DNA of 64,000 bases, from assembly GCA_028713125.1 (NCBI GenBank), contig JAQTOU010000002.1:665574-729573 (forward strand), given 5' to 3'. Source of the stretch: Elusimicrobiales bacterium. Lineage in GTDB: Bacteria; Elusimicrobiota; Elusimicrobia; Elusimicrobiales; UBA9959. Under the pieces are notes generated by a model, which saw only the letters and a list, made by a program, of their open reading frames with translations, made no database searches and was not told where the DNA came from. Shown here in pieces: positions 55,966 to 64,000 of this stretch. Position 1 is the stretch's first letter. Every line of letters begins with the position of its first letter. Position numbers and translations under genes: made by a program.

Positions 55966-56829
55966 CTATTTAACTATCTCTATCTTCGCTTTCTGCCGGA
56001 GTTCTCCGGCCAGCTCGGGGAGCTTTGCGGTTATGAGCTGGTTGAGGATGGCGATTTTCAGGTCGGCTTTCATAGCCTCGAAGGAGGCTTCCTTCCCGGG
56101 CTTGTGCTCTTCCGTTTTGAAGATGCTGAAGCCGTTGCCCGTGGCCATGGGCTTTGAATATTGCCCGTCCTGAAGGGCGAAGATCTCCTTATCGATCTCG
56201 GGCAGCAGCATGCCTTTGGAGATGTAGCCGAGGCTCCCGTTGTTCTTGCGGAGATTGGCGTCGGCCGACTTGAGGCTGGAGAGCTTGCCGAAATCCGCCC
56301 CCACCGTGGTGAGCAACTCGTAAGCGTCGTCCGCCTCGGCTTTCGTGTTAACGAAGATCTGGCTGAGCTTTACCGAGGCCGGGGTGCCCAGCTTTTCCTT
56401 GTTCTTTTCGAAGAAGGCGGCCGTCTCTTCGTCGGTAACCGCTATCTTCTTGGCGGCTATGACCGTGCCGCGCATGATAAGCTGCCGGCGGATGAGGTCG
56501 CGCAGTTCAGCCGAGGACCAGCCCACGGACCTGAGGTTCTTCTCAAAAACGGCCTTGTCGGCGTAGCCGGCGGCCAGGCTGGCGAACTTGGCCTCGACTT
56601 CTTTTTCATCGGCCTTCACGCCCAGGCGGGCGCCTTCCTCGAGTATCAGCTTTTCATCTATAAGCTCGGACAGGCCCTGCGCGCTGTACTGCCACCAGAG
56701 TTTTTTTGTGAGTTCCTCGGAGGAAACTTTCTGGCCGTTAACGAGGGCCACGTTCGCGCTTTTCTCCGCGGCGCAGAGTCCCGTGGCGAAAAAAGCGAGT
56801 ACCGCTGTCGTTATAATTGTCTTTTTCAT
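55966..56829 (-). CDS. periplasmic PpiC/SurA-type peptidyl-prolyl isomerase
   Basis: 287 residues. A signal peptide (TIITTAVLAFFATGLCAA) and a helical SurA-like N-domain (LTKKLWWQYSAQGLSELIDE, EEGARLGVKADEKEVEAKFA) precede a parvulin domain (~150-255: VKLSQIFVNTKAEADDAYEL, NNGSLGYISKGMLLPEIDKE, GQYSKPMATGNGFSIFKTEE). Proteins of this type help fold and deliver outer-membrane proteins. That fits a cell making PorV-like barrels and very large secreted proteins. AAGGAG lies upstream of the ATG. Confidence 0.9.
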   Translation of the reverse strand: MKKTIITTAVLAFFATGLCAAEKSANVALVNGQKVSSEELTKKLWWQYSAQGLSELIDEKLILEEGARLGVKADEKEVEAKFASLAAGYADKAVFEKNLRSVGWSSAELRDLIRRQLIMRGTVIAAKKIAVTDEETAAFFEKNKEKLGTPASVKLSQIFVNTKAEADDAYELLTTVGADFGKLSSLKSADANLRKNNGSLGYISKGMLLPEIDKEIFALQDGQYSKPMATGNGFSIFKTEEHKPGKEASFEAMKADLKIAILNQLITAKLPELAGELRQKAKIEIVK

Positions 56830-56852
56830 AGTATGCTGCTCCTTCGTTCTTC

Positions 56853-57920
56853 TTATTTGTTCACGAAAAGCGTCTGCGTCGGGTAGGCGAACTCTATGCC
56901 TTCTTTGCCGAACTTAGCTATCACTGCCTGAAGGAACTGCTCCTGTACCTTCATATGAAAGGCGTAGTCCGGAGATTCCACGAGATAGACCGTCTCGAAA
57001 TCTATGGAGAAATCGCCCAGGCCGGACAGATTGGACCGGTCAAAGGCGGTTTTCTCAAGGCCGGCGACGGCCTCTTTTATCATCCCGGGGATAAGCTTCA
57101 GTTTTTCAAGCGGCGTCTGGTAGGTCACGGAGGTCTTTATGACGATGCGGCGGCGCGTCATGTGCTTGTAGTTCTTGACTTCCACGCCGAGCAGTTTGGA
57201 GTTGGAGACTATCAGCAGCTCTCCGGACAGGCTGCGCACGCGTATGGATTTAAGGCCCAGGTGCTCCACCGTGCCCGAGATGGTGTCCGTCACTATAAAG
57301 TCACCGACGATGAAGGGTTTATCGAGAAGGATGACGAAGAAATTGAAGATATCTCCCAGTATCGCCTGGGACGCCAGCGCTACCGCCACGCCGCCGATCC
57401 CCAGGCCCGCCAGTACCGCCGAGATATTGACGCCCATGTTCTCGAGCACGAAGAGGATGGCCGCCACCCAGACCAGGGCGCGCATTATCACCTGGGTGCT
57501 GTTGACTACCGAGGCTTTCGCTTCAGCCGATAATTCACGCTTTGAGGCCAGCTTTGTTATCCAGTAGGAAAGGAGGGTCTGGATAATGGCGATGGCGCGG
57601 TAGGTGAAGACGAAAAGGATGACAAGTTTAAGCGCCTTGTCGAAAGCCGGGTCGCGCTGCAGGTAGCGGGTGGCTATGTAGAAGGCGATCAGTTGGTATT
57701 CGAACCAGTGGATATGGTCTATGAGGGCTACCGCTATGTCGTCCAAATCGGTTTCCGTCTTTTCGGCCAGCGCTTTGAGGCGGCCTATGCCGACGGTCTT
57801 TACAAGGTGCAGCAGCGTCAGCGCTACGGCGAAAGCCGCCGCGGCGAACCCGTAGGCCGCCGGAGTGTTTCCGAGTATAAGGCTGGTATCGAACCAGGAG
57901 GTAATAGAATTAGCGCCCAT
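56853..57920 (-). CDS. MscS-family mechanosensitive channel
   Basis: 355 residues from the ATG at 57,920. Several N-terminal helices lead to the pore-lining helix typical of MscS (VLAGLGIGGVAVALASQAIL, GDIFNFFVILLDKPFIVGD). The beta domain follows (GTVEHLGLKSIRVRSLSGEL, IVSNSKLLGVEVKNYKHMTR) and then the C-terminal vestibule domain. The channel opens under membrane tension to release solutes. A -10 box ends 6 bases before the chosen start, making a leaderless mRNA likely. The earlier ATG at 57,956 would lie upstream of transcription. Confidence 0.92.
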   Translation of the reverse strand: MGANSITSWFDTSLILGNTPAAYGFAAAAFAVALTLLHLVKTVGIGRLKALAEKTETDLDDIAVALIDHIHWFEYQLIAFYIATRYLQRDPAFDKALKLVILFVFTYRAIAIIQTLLSYWITKLASKRELSAEAKASVVNSTQVIMRALVWVAAILFVLENMGVNISAVLAGLGIGGVAVALASQAILGDIFNFFVILLDKPFIVGDFIVTDTISGTVEHLGLKSIRVRSLSGELLIVSNSKLLGVEVKNYKHMTRRRIVIKTSVTYQTPLEKLKLIPGMIKEAVAGLEKTAFDRSNLSGLGDFSIDFETVYLVESPDYAFHMKVQEQFLQAVIAKFGKEGIEFAYPTQTLFVNK

Positions 57921-57926
57921 GCATAA

Positions 57927-57956
57927 ATTATAAACGATTTTCCCCCGCCGTAACAA
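57927..57956 (-). promoter_or_regulatory. promoter of the MscS gene, leaderless type
   Basis: On the minus strand TTGTTA (57,951-57,956), 18 bases and a perfect TATAAT (57,927-57,932). Transcription should begin at about 57,920, the A of the ATG. There is no Shine-Dalgarno. Confidence 0.6.
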
Positions 57957-57985
57957 TAAAGGACGAGTTACTCTTCCTAAAATAA

Positions 57986-58016
57986 AGAAGCCGGCGTTGC
58001 CGCCGGCCTCTTTAGT
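57986..58016 (-). terminator. terminator after the carboxyltransferase gene
   Basis: On the minus strand GCCGGCG, loop GCAA, CGCCGGC, then TTCTTTATTTT. The stem is strong and the T-run is interrupted. Confidence 0.65.
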
Positions 58017-58032
58017 GGTTTACCCGGCTTGG

Positions 58033-59670
58033 TTACAGCGGGATGTTGCCGGTGCGCTCCTGCTGGCCGGGGCGGCGCTTGCCGGCGAGCATGCGGAAGG
58101 CTTCTATAAGCCGGGTGCGGGACTCAGCGGGCTCTATCACTTCGTCTATGGAGCCGGTGGAGGCGGTCTGATAGGGAGAGGCGAACTTGTCCGAGTACTC
58201 CTTGGCCAGCTTCGCCCGCAGGGCTTCCTTCTCCTCGTCCTTCGCCTCTTTTATCTGGCGGGAGTAGAGTATCTCGATCGCGCCGCGCGGGCCCATGACG
58301 GCTATTTCGGCCGAAGGGAGCGAGAAGTTTATGTCTCCCCCCATCAACTTCGAGCTCATCGCGATGTAGGCGCCGCCGTAGGCTTTGCGCAGCACCAGGG
58401 TTATCTTGGGGACGCTGGCCTCGGAGTAGGCGTAAAGCAGCTTGGCGCCGTGGCGGATGATGCCGCCGTGCTCCTGCGCCACGCCGGGCCAGTAGCCGGG
58501 CACGTCCACCAGCGTAAGTATGGGGATATTGAAGCCGTTCACGAAGCGGATGAAGCGCGCCGCCTTGTCCGAGGCGTTTATGTCGAGCGCCCCGGCCATG
58601 TGCGAGGGATTATTGGCTATCACGCCCACCACCTGGCCGCCCATGCGGATGAAGCCCACTACGATGTTCTTGGCGAAGGCGTGGTGGACTTCCAGGAACT
58701 TGTGGTCGTCGGAGAGCCACCAGATGATATGATGCACGCGGTAGGGTTTGCGCGCGTCTATCTCGCAGAGCTTCTCGAGCAGCGCTATCTTCCTGTTCGG
58801 GGAATCCTTGGTCTCCTGGACCGGGGCGCTCTCGGAGCGGTTCTGCGGAAGGAAGCTCATCAGCTCCTTCACCTGCCTGAAGCAGTCGGATTCGGAGTTC
58901 GCCACGAAGTGGCAGACGCCGGACTTGGAAGCGTGCGTCATGGAGCCGCCGAGGGTCTCGAAGTCCACCTCTTCGCCGGTGGCCGCTTTCACCACCTCGG
59001 GGCCGGTCACGAACATGTGACTTATGCCTTTTACCATGAAAACGAAGTCCGTCAGGGCCGGGGAATACACGGCGCCGCCGGCGCAAGGCCCGAGGATTAT
59101 GGAGATCTGGGGAACGACACCGGAGGCCCGGGTGTTGCGCAGGAAGATCTCGCCGTAGCCGTCGAGCGAATCAACGCCTTCCTGTATCCTGGCGCCGCCT
59201 GAGTCGAGTATCCCTATGATGGGAATGCGGGCGTCTATGGCCATGTCCATCAGCCGGGTGATCTTGTCGGCGTGGGTGCGGCCGAGGGACCCGCCGAGCT
59301 GGGTGAAATCCTCCGAGAAGATCGCCGCGGGGCGGCCGCCTATCCTGCCGAAGCCGGTGATGACGCCGTCGCCTTTTATGTGCTTGTCCTTGATGCCGAA
59401 ATCCGTGCAGCGCGATTCCATCAGGAGCCCTATTTCCTGGAAGGAGCCCTCGTCCACGAGGTAGGCTATGCGCTCCTGTGCGGTCAGCTTGCCTTTGGCC
59501 TTCTGGGCCGCTATTTTTTCGGGCGGGCCGCCGGCCGCGGCCTGCGCGTGTATTTCGCGGAACTTCTTAAGCGTATCCGGAACCACGCGCACTTTCTTGG
59601 GGTGGGCCTTTTTCCCGGTGCTCTCCGCGCCAGTGGCGCCTGTTATCGGATCTCCCATTAAATCGGTCAT
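58033..59670 (-). CDS. acyl-CoA carboxylase carboxyltransferase subunit (PccB/MmdA type)
   Basis: 545 residues. The crotonase-like carboxyltransferase fold is clear: KGKLTAQERIAYLVDEGSFQ, FSEDFTQLGGSLGRTHADKI, ILDSGGARIQEGVDSLDGYG, ILGPCAGGAVYSPALTDFVF, and in the second half LVDVPGYWPGVAQEHGGIIR and RKAYGGAYIAMSSKLMGGD. The enzyme moves CO2 from biotin to an acyl-CoA such as acetyl- or propionyl-CoA. The biotin-carrying and carboxylase subunits are not in the window. GAGGAGA precedes the ATG. It is the last gene of a run that starts with a megasynthase, 35 bases after the phosphopantetheinyl transferase, so it may supply malonyl- or methylmalonyl-CoA to it; this is inferred. Confidence 0.92.
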   Translation of the reverse strand: MTDLMGDPITGATGAESTGKKAHPKKVRVVPDTLKKFREIHAQAAAGGPPEKIAAQKAKGKLTAQERIAYLVDEGSFQEIGLLMESRCTDFGIKDKHIKGDGVITGFGRIGGRPAAIFSEDFTQLGGSLGRTHADKITRLMDMAIDARIPIIGILDSGGARIQEGVDSLDGYGEIFLRNTRASGVVPQISIILGPCAGGAVYSPALTDFVFMVKGISHMFVTGPEVVKAATGEEVDFETLGGSMTHASKSGVCHFVANSESDCFRQVKELMSFLPQNRSESAPVQETKDSPNRKIALLEKLCEIDARKPYRVHHIIWWLSDDHKFLEVHHAFAKNIVVGFIRMGGQVVGVIANNPSHMAGALDINASDKAARFIRFVNGFNIPILTLVDVPGYWPGVAQEHGGIIRHGAKLLYAYSEASVPKITLVLRKAYGGAYIAMSSKLMGGDINFSLPSAEIAVMGPRGAIEILYSRQIKEAKDEEKEALRAKLAKEYSDKFASPYQTASTGSIDEVIEPAESRTRLIEAFRMLAGKRRPGQQERTGNIPL

Positions 59671-59705
59671 GCTGTTTATCTCCTCGCTTTATAATATATT
59701 ACCTT

Positions 59706-60356
59706 TTATTTACGGGTATTATCAGCCACCACCGCCGTCCAGAAGCCCTCCGGCAGCGGCCGGGTCTCAACGGAGAAAGGCGGGCTGCCCAGCTCCCTGT
59801 AGCGCTCCAGCGCCTTGCCGGTAAACCTGATCTTCTCGTCCGTCCTTATGTCCATCGGGTCGGCCATCAGGCCGAGGCCGAGCGCCTTAAGGAGGGCCTC
59901 TTTTATCGCCCAGATCCTGGTAGCCTCGGAGGGGTCAGGCTTGGGAAGCTCCGAGAGATGGAAATAATCGCGGTACCAGGCAGGGTGGCGCTCCTCTATT
60001 TTCTCCAGGTCGGCGCCAAGGAAGGCGGAGCCCGGTTTCACCGCGGCCAGGGCCCAGCCGTTAGAATGCGAGATGGAAAGAAGCGCTCCGCCGCAGGCAG
60101 GCCGGCCCAGCCTGTCGATAGTTATTTCATAGGAGGATAGTTTTTTTTCAGGCGCCGCCGCGGCCAGCAGGGTCTTGGCCGCCAGGCGCCCGGCCAGCCA
60201 TTCGCTGCGGCGCTTCTCCATGCGGAAAGCGGCGTACCTGAGGGCCTCTGACGGAGACAGGGCGTCCCCGGCCTCAAGCCCGTCCACTCTGACGAACTTT
60301 ACGCTGGCGCCGGTCTCCGCCCACTCTTCTATGCCTTCTGACATCGCTGTAGTCAT
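59706..60356 (-). CDS. Sfp-type 4'-phosphopantetheinyl transferase
   Basis: 216 residues. The family motifs are visible: SISHSNGWALAAV, FLGADLEKIEER (Mg2+-binding Asp and Glu), and RIWAIKEALLKALGLGL (W-x-x-KEA-x-x-K). The enzyme attaches the phosphopantetheine arm of CoA to carrier proteins. It begins 18 bases downstream of a megasynthase with tandem carrier domains, its most likely client. Those carrier domains have Thr where the arm is normally attached, which makes the pairing interesting. Confidence 0.92.
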   Translation of the reverse strand: MTTAMSEGIEEWAETGASVKFVRVDGLEAGDALSPSEALRYAAFRMEKRRSEWLAGRLAAKTLLAAAAPEKKLSSYEITIDRLGRPACGGALLSISHSNGWALAAVKPGSAFLGADLEKIEERHPAWYRDYFHLSELPKPDPSEATRIWAIKEALLKALGLGLMADPMDIRTDEKIRFTGKALERYRELGSPPFSVETRPLPEGFWTAVVADNTRK

Positions 60357-60374
60357 TAGCTGCTTCGGCTCTCC

Positions 60375-63300
60375 CTAGATGGGGGTGGGTATCATCGCGT
60401 AGTCGCGGATCTCGGCCGCCAGGTTGAACTCGGAGTCGAAAGCCCAGGCATCGTAGAGGCTGCGGTTATCCTCGGTCCGGCCTTTGAAGACGCCGTAGAT
60501 GAACAGCGTCTCCGGGTCCACCGGCTCATGGTCGTAGACTATGGCGGCGCCCACGGCGTCAGGGAGGGCCATGGCCCTGTCGAACTGGATGTCGCGCCAG
60601 CCGCAGGCCTGGAACATGGCCTCGAACACCAGCGGGTGGAATACCAGCTTCTGGTGCCCGGCCTTCCAAAGCGGGGCCTGCGGCCGCCTGAACACTGCCA
60701 GGACCGAATTCTTTTCCACGGAGATTATCCCGTCGAGGACCTGGAAGCTGGGGCCGTGGAAGTAAGTTTTATAGATGGTCTGTGAGTCGGCCTTGTATTT
60801 TTTTGTCTTCGGGAGGACCGGGTGGTTCGAAGCCTTCCAGGAGGAGGGCGCGTCGGAGCCGGAAGTGGCCCTGAAATGCGTCCGCGTCTGTCCCAGTCGC
60901 AGGCCCTTGGGGCTGACGAAATCCGATTCCATCCGCATCTCCAGGCCTTCGGCGCCGGCGGCCGCCTTTATCTTCACTTCGGCCGGCTTGTTCCTGAGCA
61001 GCTTTATCGGCACGGCGAAGCGCACGTTGGCGAGGACTTTCGGGGGCGTCCCGTTCACTACGGCCGAGGCCTCGGCGAAGGTCTCCAGGCCCATGACGCC
61101 GGGCACGTAGGGAGTTCCGTTTATCGAATGGTCCAGCAGGTAGGGGTCGGACTCCAGCGTGAAGTCCTTGGCCGCGGAGAGGCTTTCCCCTTTCATCAGG
61201 TCCTCTACCTTGGGCGCGAAGTGGAAGCCGGTGGTGGTGGAGGCTGAGAAGTTGGGCTCGAAAGTGAGCTGCTTGTCCCAGTCCATCTTCCCGAGGCTGC
61301 CGGAGAGGATGATCTCCGGGACTTTGCCGTAGGCCAGCTCGTCGATCATGACCTGCATGCCTTCCTCGGGGTAGAGGAAGTCCATCTCCTGCGATTTCAG
61401 GAAGGCCTCGACGCCGGGCCTGGCGCCCATGCCGATCTGGGCGTACCCGGTCATGTCCACGCTGACGGCGCGCACGCCGCGGTTCGCCTGGCTGAGGCAG
61501 AACTTGGCGATATAGTCGGAGGCCGCGGCATAGTCGGTCTGGCCCAGATTGCCGAATTTCCCGGCGATGGAGGAGACCATCACCCAGAAGCCTTTCTCTT
61601 TGACGACGCCTGACTTCCACAGGTTGATCGCGGAGTCGGATTTGGTCTTGAAGATCAGCATGAACTCTTCAACGGTCTTGTCCATGGCGAGCTTTGAGCG
61701 CTCCAGGCCGGCGAAGTGCACCACCCCGTCCACCTGGCCGAAGTCGGCCTTCAGGTTCTGCATCACGGAGGCGAAAGCCGCCGCGTCGTTCAGGTCGCAG
61801 CGGTAATAGGAGACGTTCACGCCGAGCGCGCGGATGGCCTCCAGGTTCCTGTGCATGTCCGCGGCGTCCTTCAGCTTGGTGAATTCTCGCTCGAGCAGGG
61901 CGGGCGTAGGCTTATCCGCCGTCGCCTTTATCTCGTTCCAGAGTTCGCCGGTCTTATAGGCCTTGATCTCGTCAGGGCTCATCGCGTTAAGGCGCTTGGC
62001 CTTGTCGCTGAGGTCTATGATGTCGAGCAGGACCAGGTTCGGCTTATGCTGCTCCGCCAGCATCCTGGCGAAGAGGGCACCGAGGCCGCGGCCGCCGCCG
62101 GTGATGATCACGTTCTTCCCCTGCAGCGGCGTGGTCTGTTTGGACTTGTCCAGCGCGGCCGGCTTGCCGACCAGCGTCCAGCGCTTGCCGTCCGCGTAGC
62201 CTATCTCGAGGCGCTTGTCGGAGTAGAGGATCTCGTAGAACGTCTTCTGCACTATGGTCTGGTTCGTCGAGGAGGGCTCGAAGTCGAGCAGCTTTACGGT
62301 GCTGTTCTCGAACTCCTTGCGCAGGCACAGCGTCGGGCCGTGGATGGCTCCGTAGATCGGGTCGTAGGCCTCGCGGGTCTTGTAGCCGAAGCCGCCGTCC
62401 AGCGTTGTGATCACGGCCATGAACGTGGCGTGGCCGGGGTCCGCTTTCAGCAGGCCGGCCCCGAGGTACTTGGCCGACAGGAAGAGCGGCAGCGCGTAGC
62501 GCTTCAGGTCTTCGGTGGCCGCCGTCTCCTGCGACAGCGACTTTACCATGCAGCCGGGCAGGTAAATTATGCCCTGGGTGTCGGGGTGCGCGGCGGCGAA
62601 GTCGGTGAGCGCTTTCTCCAGCGCCGGGATGTCCTTGAAGTCCACCGTGATGGCGTCCTTCACCTTGGTCTTGGCCGGGGTGAAGATATAGGAATCGGCG
62701 CGGTGCTTGTTGAGCTCCGCGCGGAAAAGCTTGGCCAGGTCCAGGTCCTCCGCAAAGATGACCACGGGGCGCTTGGGCGAGAGCTTCTTTATCACTTCCT
62801 GCTCGACGGGGGCCGGTATCACTACCGGGACGTGGCGGATGTGGCGCTTGGGATGCTCGGGCTTGGCCTGCTTTTCAGCCGGCCTGGCGGTAAGGTCCAT
62901 AAGGTCGGGCTGGACAGAAGTTTTCGCCGCGGGGGCCGGCTGGGCGGCGGGGGCCGCCGCGCCGGTTTCGTCCACGACGAACTTTATGCAGTGCCTTATC
63001 GTCGGGTAGTCCTTGAGGGAGATATTGTCCTTGCGGGGGATCTTGTAATGCTCGCGGAGGGCGGCGAAGAGCTCGGCCTGCTTGACCGTGTCGATGCCGA
63101 GGTCGGCTTCCATGTCGAGGTCTAGCTCCAGCATGTCCTTCGGATAGCCGGTCTTTTCGGCGATCATGGTCAGGATCTCGGCTTTAACGGTTTCTTCGTC
63201 AACGGAAGAAGTCGAGGAAATCACAGGTCGAGAATCCAGGATCGGGGCGGGCGCGGCTTTAGGAGCGGGCGCCGCCGCAGTTGCAGTATGATTCTCGACT

Positions 63301-64000
63301 TTCGATTCTCGATTCTCGACTATCGTTCCCCCTTTTTCTTCGAGGACGAACTTTATGCAGTGCCTTATCGTCGGGTAGTCTTTAAGGGAGATATTATCTT
63401 TGCGCGGTATATTGTAATGCTCGCGCAGGGCGGCGAAGAGCTCGGCCTGCTTGACCGTGTCGATGCCGAGGTCGGCTTCCATGTCGAGGTCTAGCTCCAG
63501 CATGTCCTTCGGATAGCCGGTCTTTTCGGCGATCATGGTCAGGATCTCGGCTTTGACCGTTTCTTCGTCGACCGAGGAAGCGGGCTGTGAGGCCGCGCGG
63601 ACCGGCTGGGCCGCGACAGGCGCGGGAGCGGGAGCCGGGGCCGGCTGGCTGACCGCGGGCTGCGCGGCGGCCGTTCCCCCCTTTTCTTCGATCACGAACT
63701 TTATGCAATGCCTTATCGTCGGGTAGTCTTTAAGGGAGATATTATCTTTGCGCGGTATATTGTAATGCTCGCGCAGTGCGGCGAAGAGCTCGGCCTGCTT
63801 GACCGTGTCGATGCCGAGGTCGGCTTCCATATCGAGGTCTAGCTCGAGCATGTCCTTGGGGTAGCCGGTCTTGTCGGCGATCATGGTCAGGATCTCGGCT
63901 TTGACCGTTTCTTCGTCGACCGAGGAAGCGGGCTGTGAGGCCGCGCGGACCGGCTGGGCCGCGACAGGCGCGGGAGCGGGAGCCGGGGCCGGCTGGCTGA
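60375..64000 (-). CDS. polyketide/PUFA-synthase-like megasynthase, ACP-ACP-ACP-KR-DH, partial
   Basis: Runs off the right edge; 1,208 residues are in the window (numbers here count from the Met codon at 63,884). Three acyl-carrier domains (centres ~27, 143 and 266) each read ADLGIDTVKQAELFAALREH; the edge shows an Ala/Pro linker identical to the next one, so a fourth ACP is likely. All three have Thr in place of the phosphopantetheine Ser. A structural KR half (~360-575) is followed by a catalytic KR (TGGGRGLG 595-602, SSIAGKFG 771, Tyr785) and a double hot-dog DH (His919 in LLDHSINGTPYVPG; HPLVFEAMFQACGW, Glu where Asp is usual). It would reduce and dehydrate chains held on the ACPs. KS and AT domains should lie upstream. 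Confidence 0.85.
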   Translation of the reverse strand, partial: SQPAPAPAPAPVAAQPVRAASQPASSVDEETVKAEILTMIADKTGYPKDMLELDLDMEADLGIDTVKQAELFAALREHYNIPRKDNISLKDYPTIRHCIKFVIEEKGGTAAAQPAVSQPAPAPAPAPVAAQPVRAASQPASSVDEETVKAEILTMIAEKTGYPKDMLELDLDMEADLGIDTVKQAELFAALREHYNIPRKDNISLKDYPTIRHCIKFVLEEKGGTIVENRESKVENHTATAAAPAPKAAPAPILDSRPVISSTSSVDEETVKAEILTMIAEKTGYPKDMLELDLDMEADLGIDTVKQAELFAALREHYKIPRKDNISLKDYPTIRHCIKFVVDETGAAAPAAQPAPAAKTSVQPDLMDLTARPAEKQAKPEHPKRHIRHVPVVIPAPVEQEVIKKLSPKRPVVIFAEDLDLAKLFRAELNKHRADSYIFTPAKTKVKDAITVDFKDIPALEKALTDFAAAHPDTQGIIYLPGCMVKSLSQETAATEDLKRYALPLFLSAKYLGAGLLKADPGHATFMAVITTLDGGFGYKTREAYDPIYGAIHGPTLCLRKEFENSTVKLLDFEPSSTNQTIVQKTFYEILYSDKRLEIGYADGKRWTLVGKPAALDKSKQTTPLQGKNVIITGGGRGLGALFARMLAEQHKPNLVLLDIIDLSDKAKRLNAMSPDEIKAYKTGELWNEIKATADKPTPALLEREFTKLKDAADMHRNLEAIRALGVNVSYYRCDLNDAAAFASVMQNLKADFGQVDGVVHFAGLERSKLAMDKTVEEFMLIFKTKSDSAINLWKSGVVKEKGFWVMVSSIAGKFGNLGQTDYAAASDYIAKFCLSQANRGVRAVSVDMTGYAQIGMGARPGVEAFLKSQEMDFLYPEEGMQVMIDELAYGKVPEIILSGSLGKMDWDKQLTFEPNFSASTTTGFHFAPKVEDLMKGESLSAAKDFTLESDPYLLDHSINGTPYVPGVMGLETFAEASAVVNGTPPKVLANVRFAVPIKLLRNKPAEVKIKAAAGAEGLEMRMESDFVSPKGLRLGQTRTHFRATSGSDAPSSWKASNHPVLPKTKKYKADSQTIYKTYFHGPSFQVLDGIISVEKNSVLAVFRRPQAPLWKAGHQKLVFHPLVFEAMFQACGWRDIQFDRAMALPDAVGAAIVYDHEPVDPETLFIYGVFKGRTEDNRSLYDAWAFDSEFNLAAEIRDYAMIPTPI
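63217..63244. repeat. heptanucleotide array, 4 units, reverse orientation
   Basis: GAAATCA, CAGGTCG, AGAATCC and AGGATCG, the complement of the CGATTCY unit, in the linker between the second and third ACP. It faces the array at 63,289-63,330. Confidence 0.55.
63289..63330. repeat. heptanucleotide array, 6 units
   Basis: TGATTCT, CGACTTT, CGATTCT, CGATTCT, CGACTAT and CGTTCCC in 7-bp phase. It encodes the linker piece VENRESKVEN of the megasynthase. Confidence 0.75.

Larger units (their letters stand above)
62963..63923 (-). repeat. three tandem acyl-carrier-domain repeats
   Basis: Copies at about 63,923-63,674, 63,572-63,332 and 63,203-62,963, with offsets of 348 and 369 bases. Long stretches are identical in DNA, and the linker after 63,540 is identical to that after 63,888 up to the window end. 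Confidence 0.92.

Noticed and set aside
60375..64000. A confirmed omega-3 PUFA synthase (PfaA)
   Set aside because: Tandem ACP-KR-DH order is similar, but KS and AT domains are outside the window and the ACPs have Thr, so the product class cannot be fixed.

Overview
The window is GC-rich (around 60% by eye), gene-dense and without tRNA, rRNA, CRISPR or transposase genes. No stretch of more than 300 bases lacks a gene. Several traits point to a Gram-negative, diderm bacterium of the Elusimicrobiota type: secreted proteins ending in a FlgD-like C-terminal domain, PorV/UPF0164 outer-membrane proteins, signal peptides and a lipobox protein. This placement is an inference from protein style and is not proven.

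Region 1 (about 1-29.4 kb, all minus strand) reads as one long transcription unit starting at a good sigma-70-like promoter at 29,391-29,419. It encodes a ~6,800-residue surface protein made of 57 Ig-like modules, a small stand-alone copy of its C-terminal domain, and a PorV/TPR outer-membrane protein. These are followed by a motor-like set: a secreted/membrane fusion of the FliF C-terminal part with FliG, a MotA, and two MotB-like proteins, one without the proton-binding Asp. A CheY-like receiver, a beta-propeller surface protein and a second PorV-like protein complete the unit. No other flagellar gene is present. This flagellum-free rotor/stator set next to a giant adhesin-like protein is the best candidate for an undescribed system.

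Region 2 (29.5-37.5 kb, minus) holds a two-component set (receiver, HAMP histidine kinase, OmpR-type regulator), oligopeptide ABC permeases behind an HD-GYP response regulator, a methyltransferase, an M20/PepT-like peptidase and a small secreted protein with an HDGCH motif. Region 3 (37.6-46.7 kb, mixed strands) holds a PAP2 phosphatase, a CorA-like transporter, RNase R, the OppD/OppF ATPases, a lipoprotein, Dtd, a single-domain Lrp-like protein, a DUF192 protein and two unknowns.

Region 4 (46.8-55.9 kb, plus) holds a MutL-like ASKHA ATPase with a small partner and a barrel-sandwich/KOW-like protein, then a GT-C glycosyltransferase. Four membrane proteins follow, one of the DUF6754 type. They look like a membrane complex of unknown function. 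Region 5 (56-64 kb, minus) holds a PpiC foldase, an MscS channel, an acyl-CoA carboxylase carboxyltransferase subunit, an Sfp-type phosphopantetheinyl transferase and the 3' part of a polyketide/PUFA-synthase-like megasynthase (tandem ACPs, KR, DH) that leaves the window on the right.

Two sequence-level patterns cut across the regions. One is a dispersed array of 7-bp units (consensus CGATTCY) at gene or domain boundaries. The other is a set of -10 boxes placed 6-8 bp before start codons, which suggests leaderless transcripts for several first genes.
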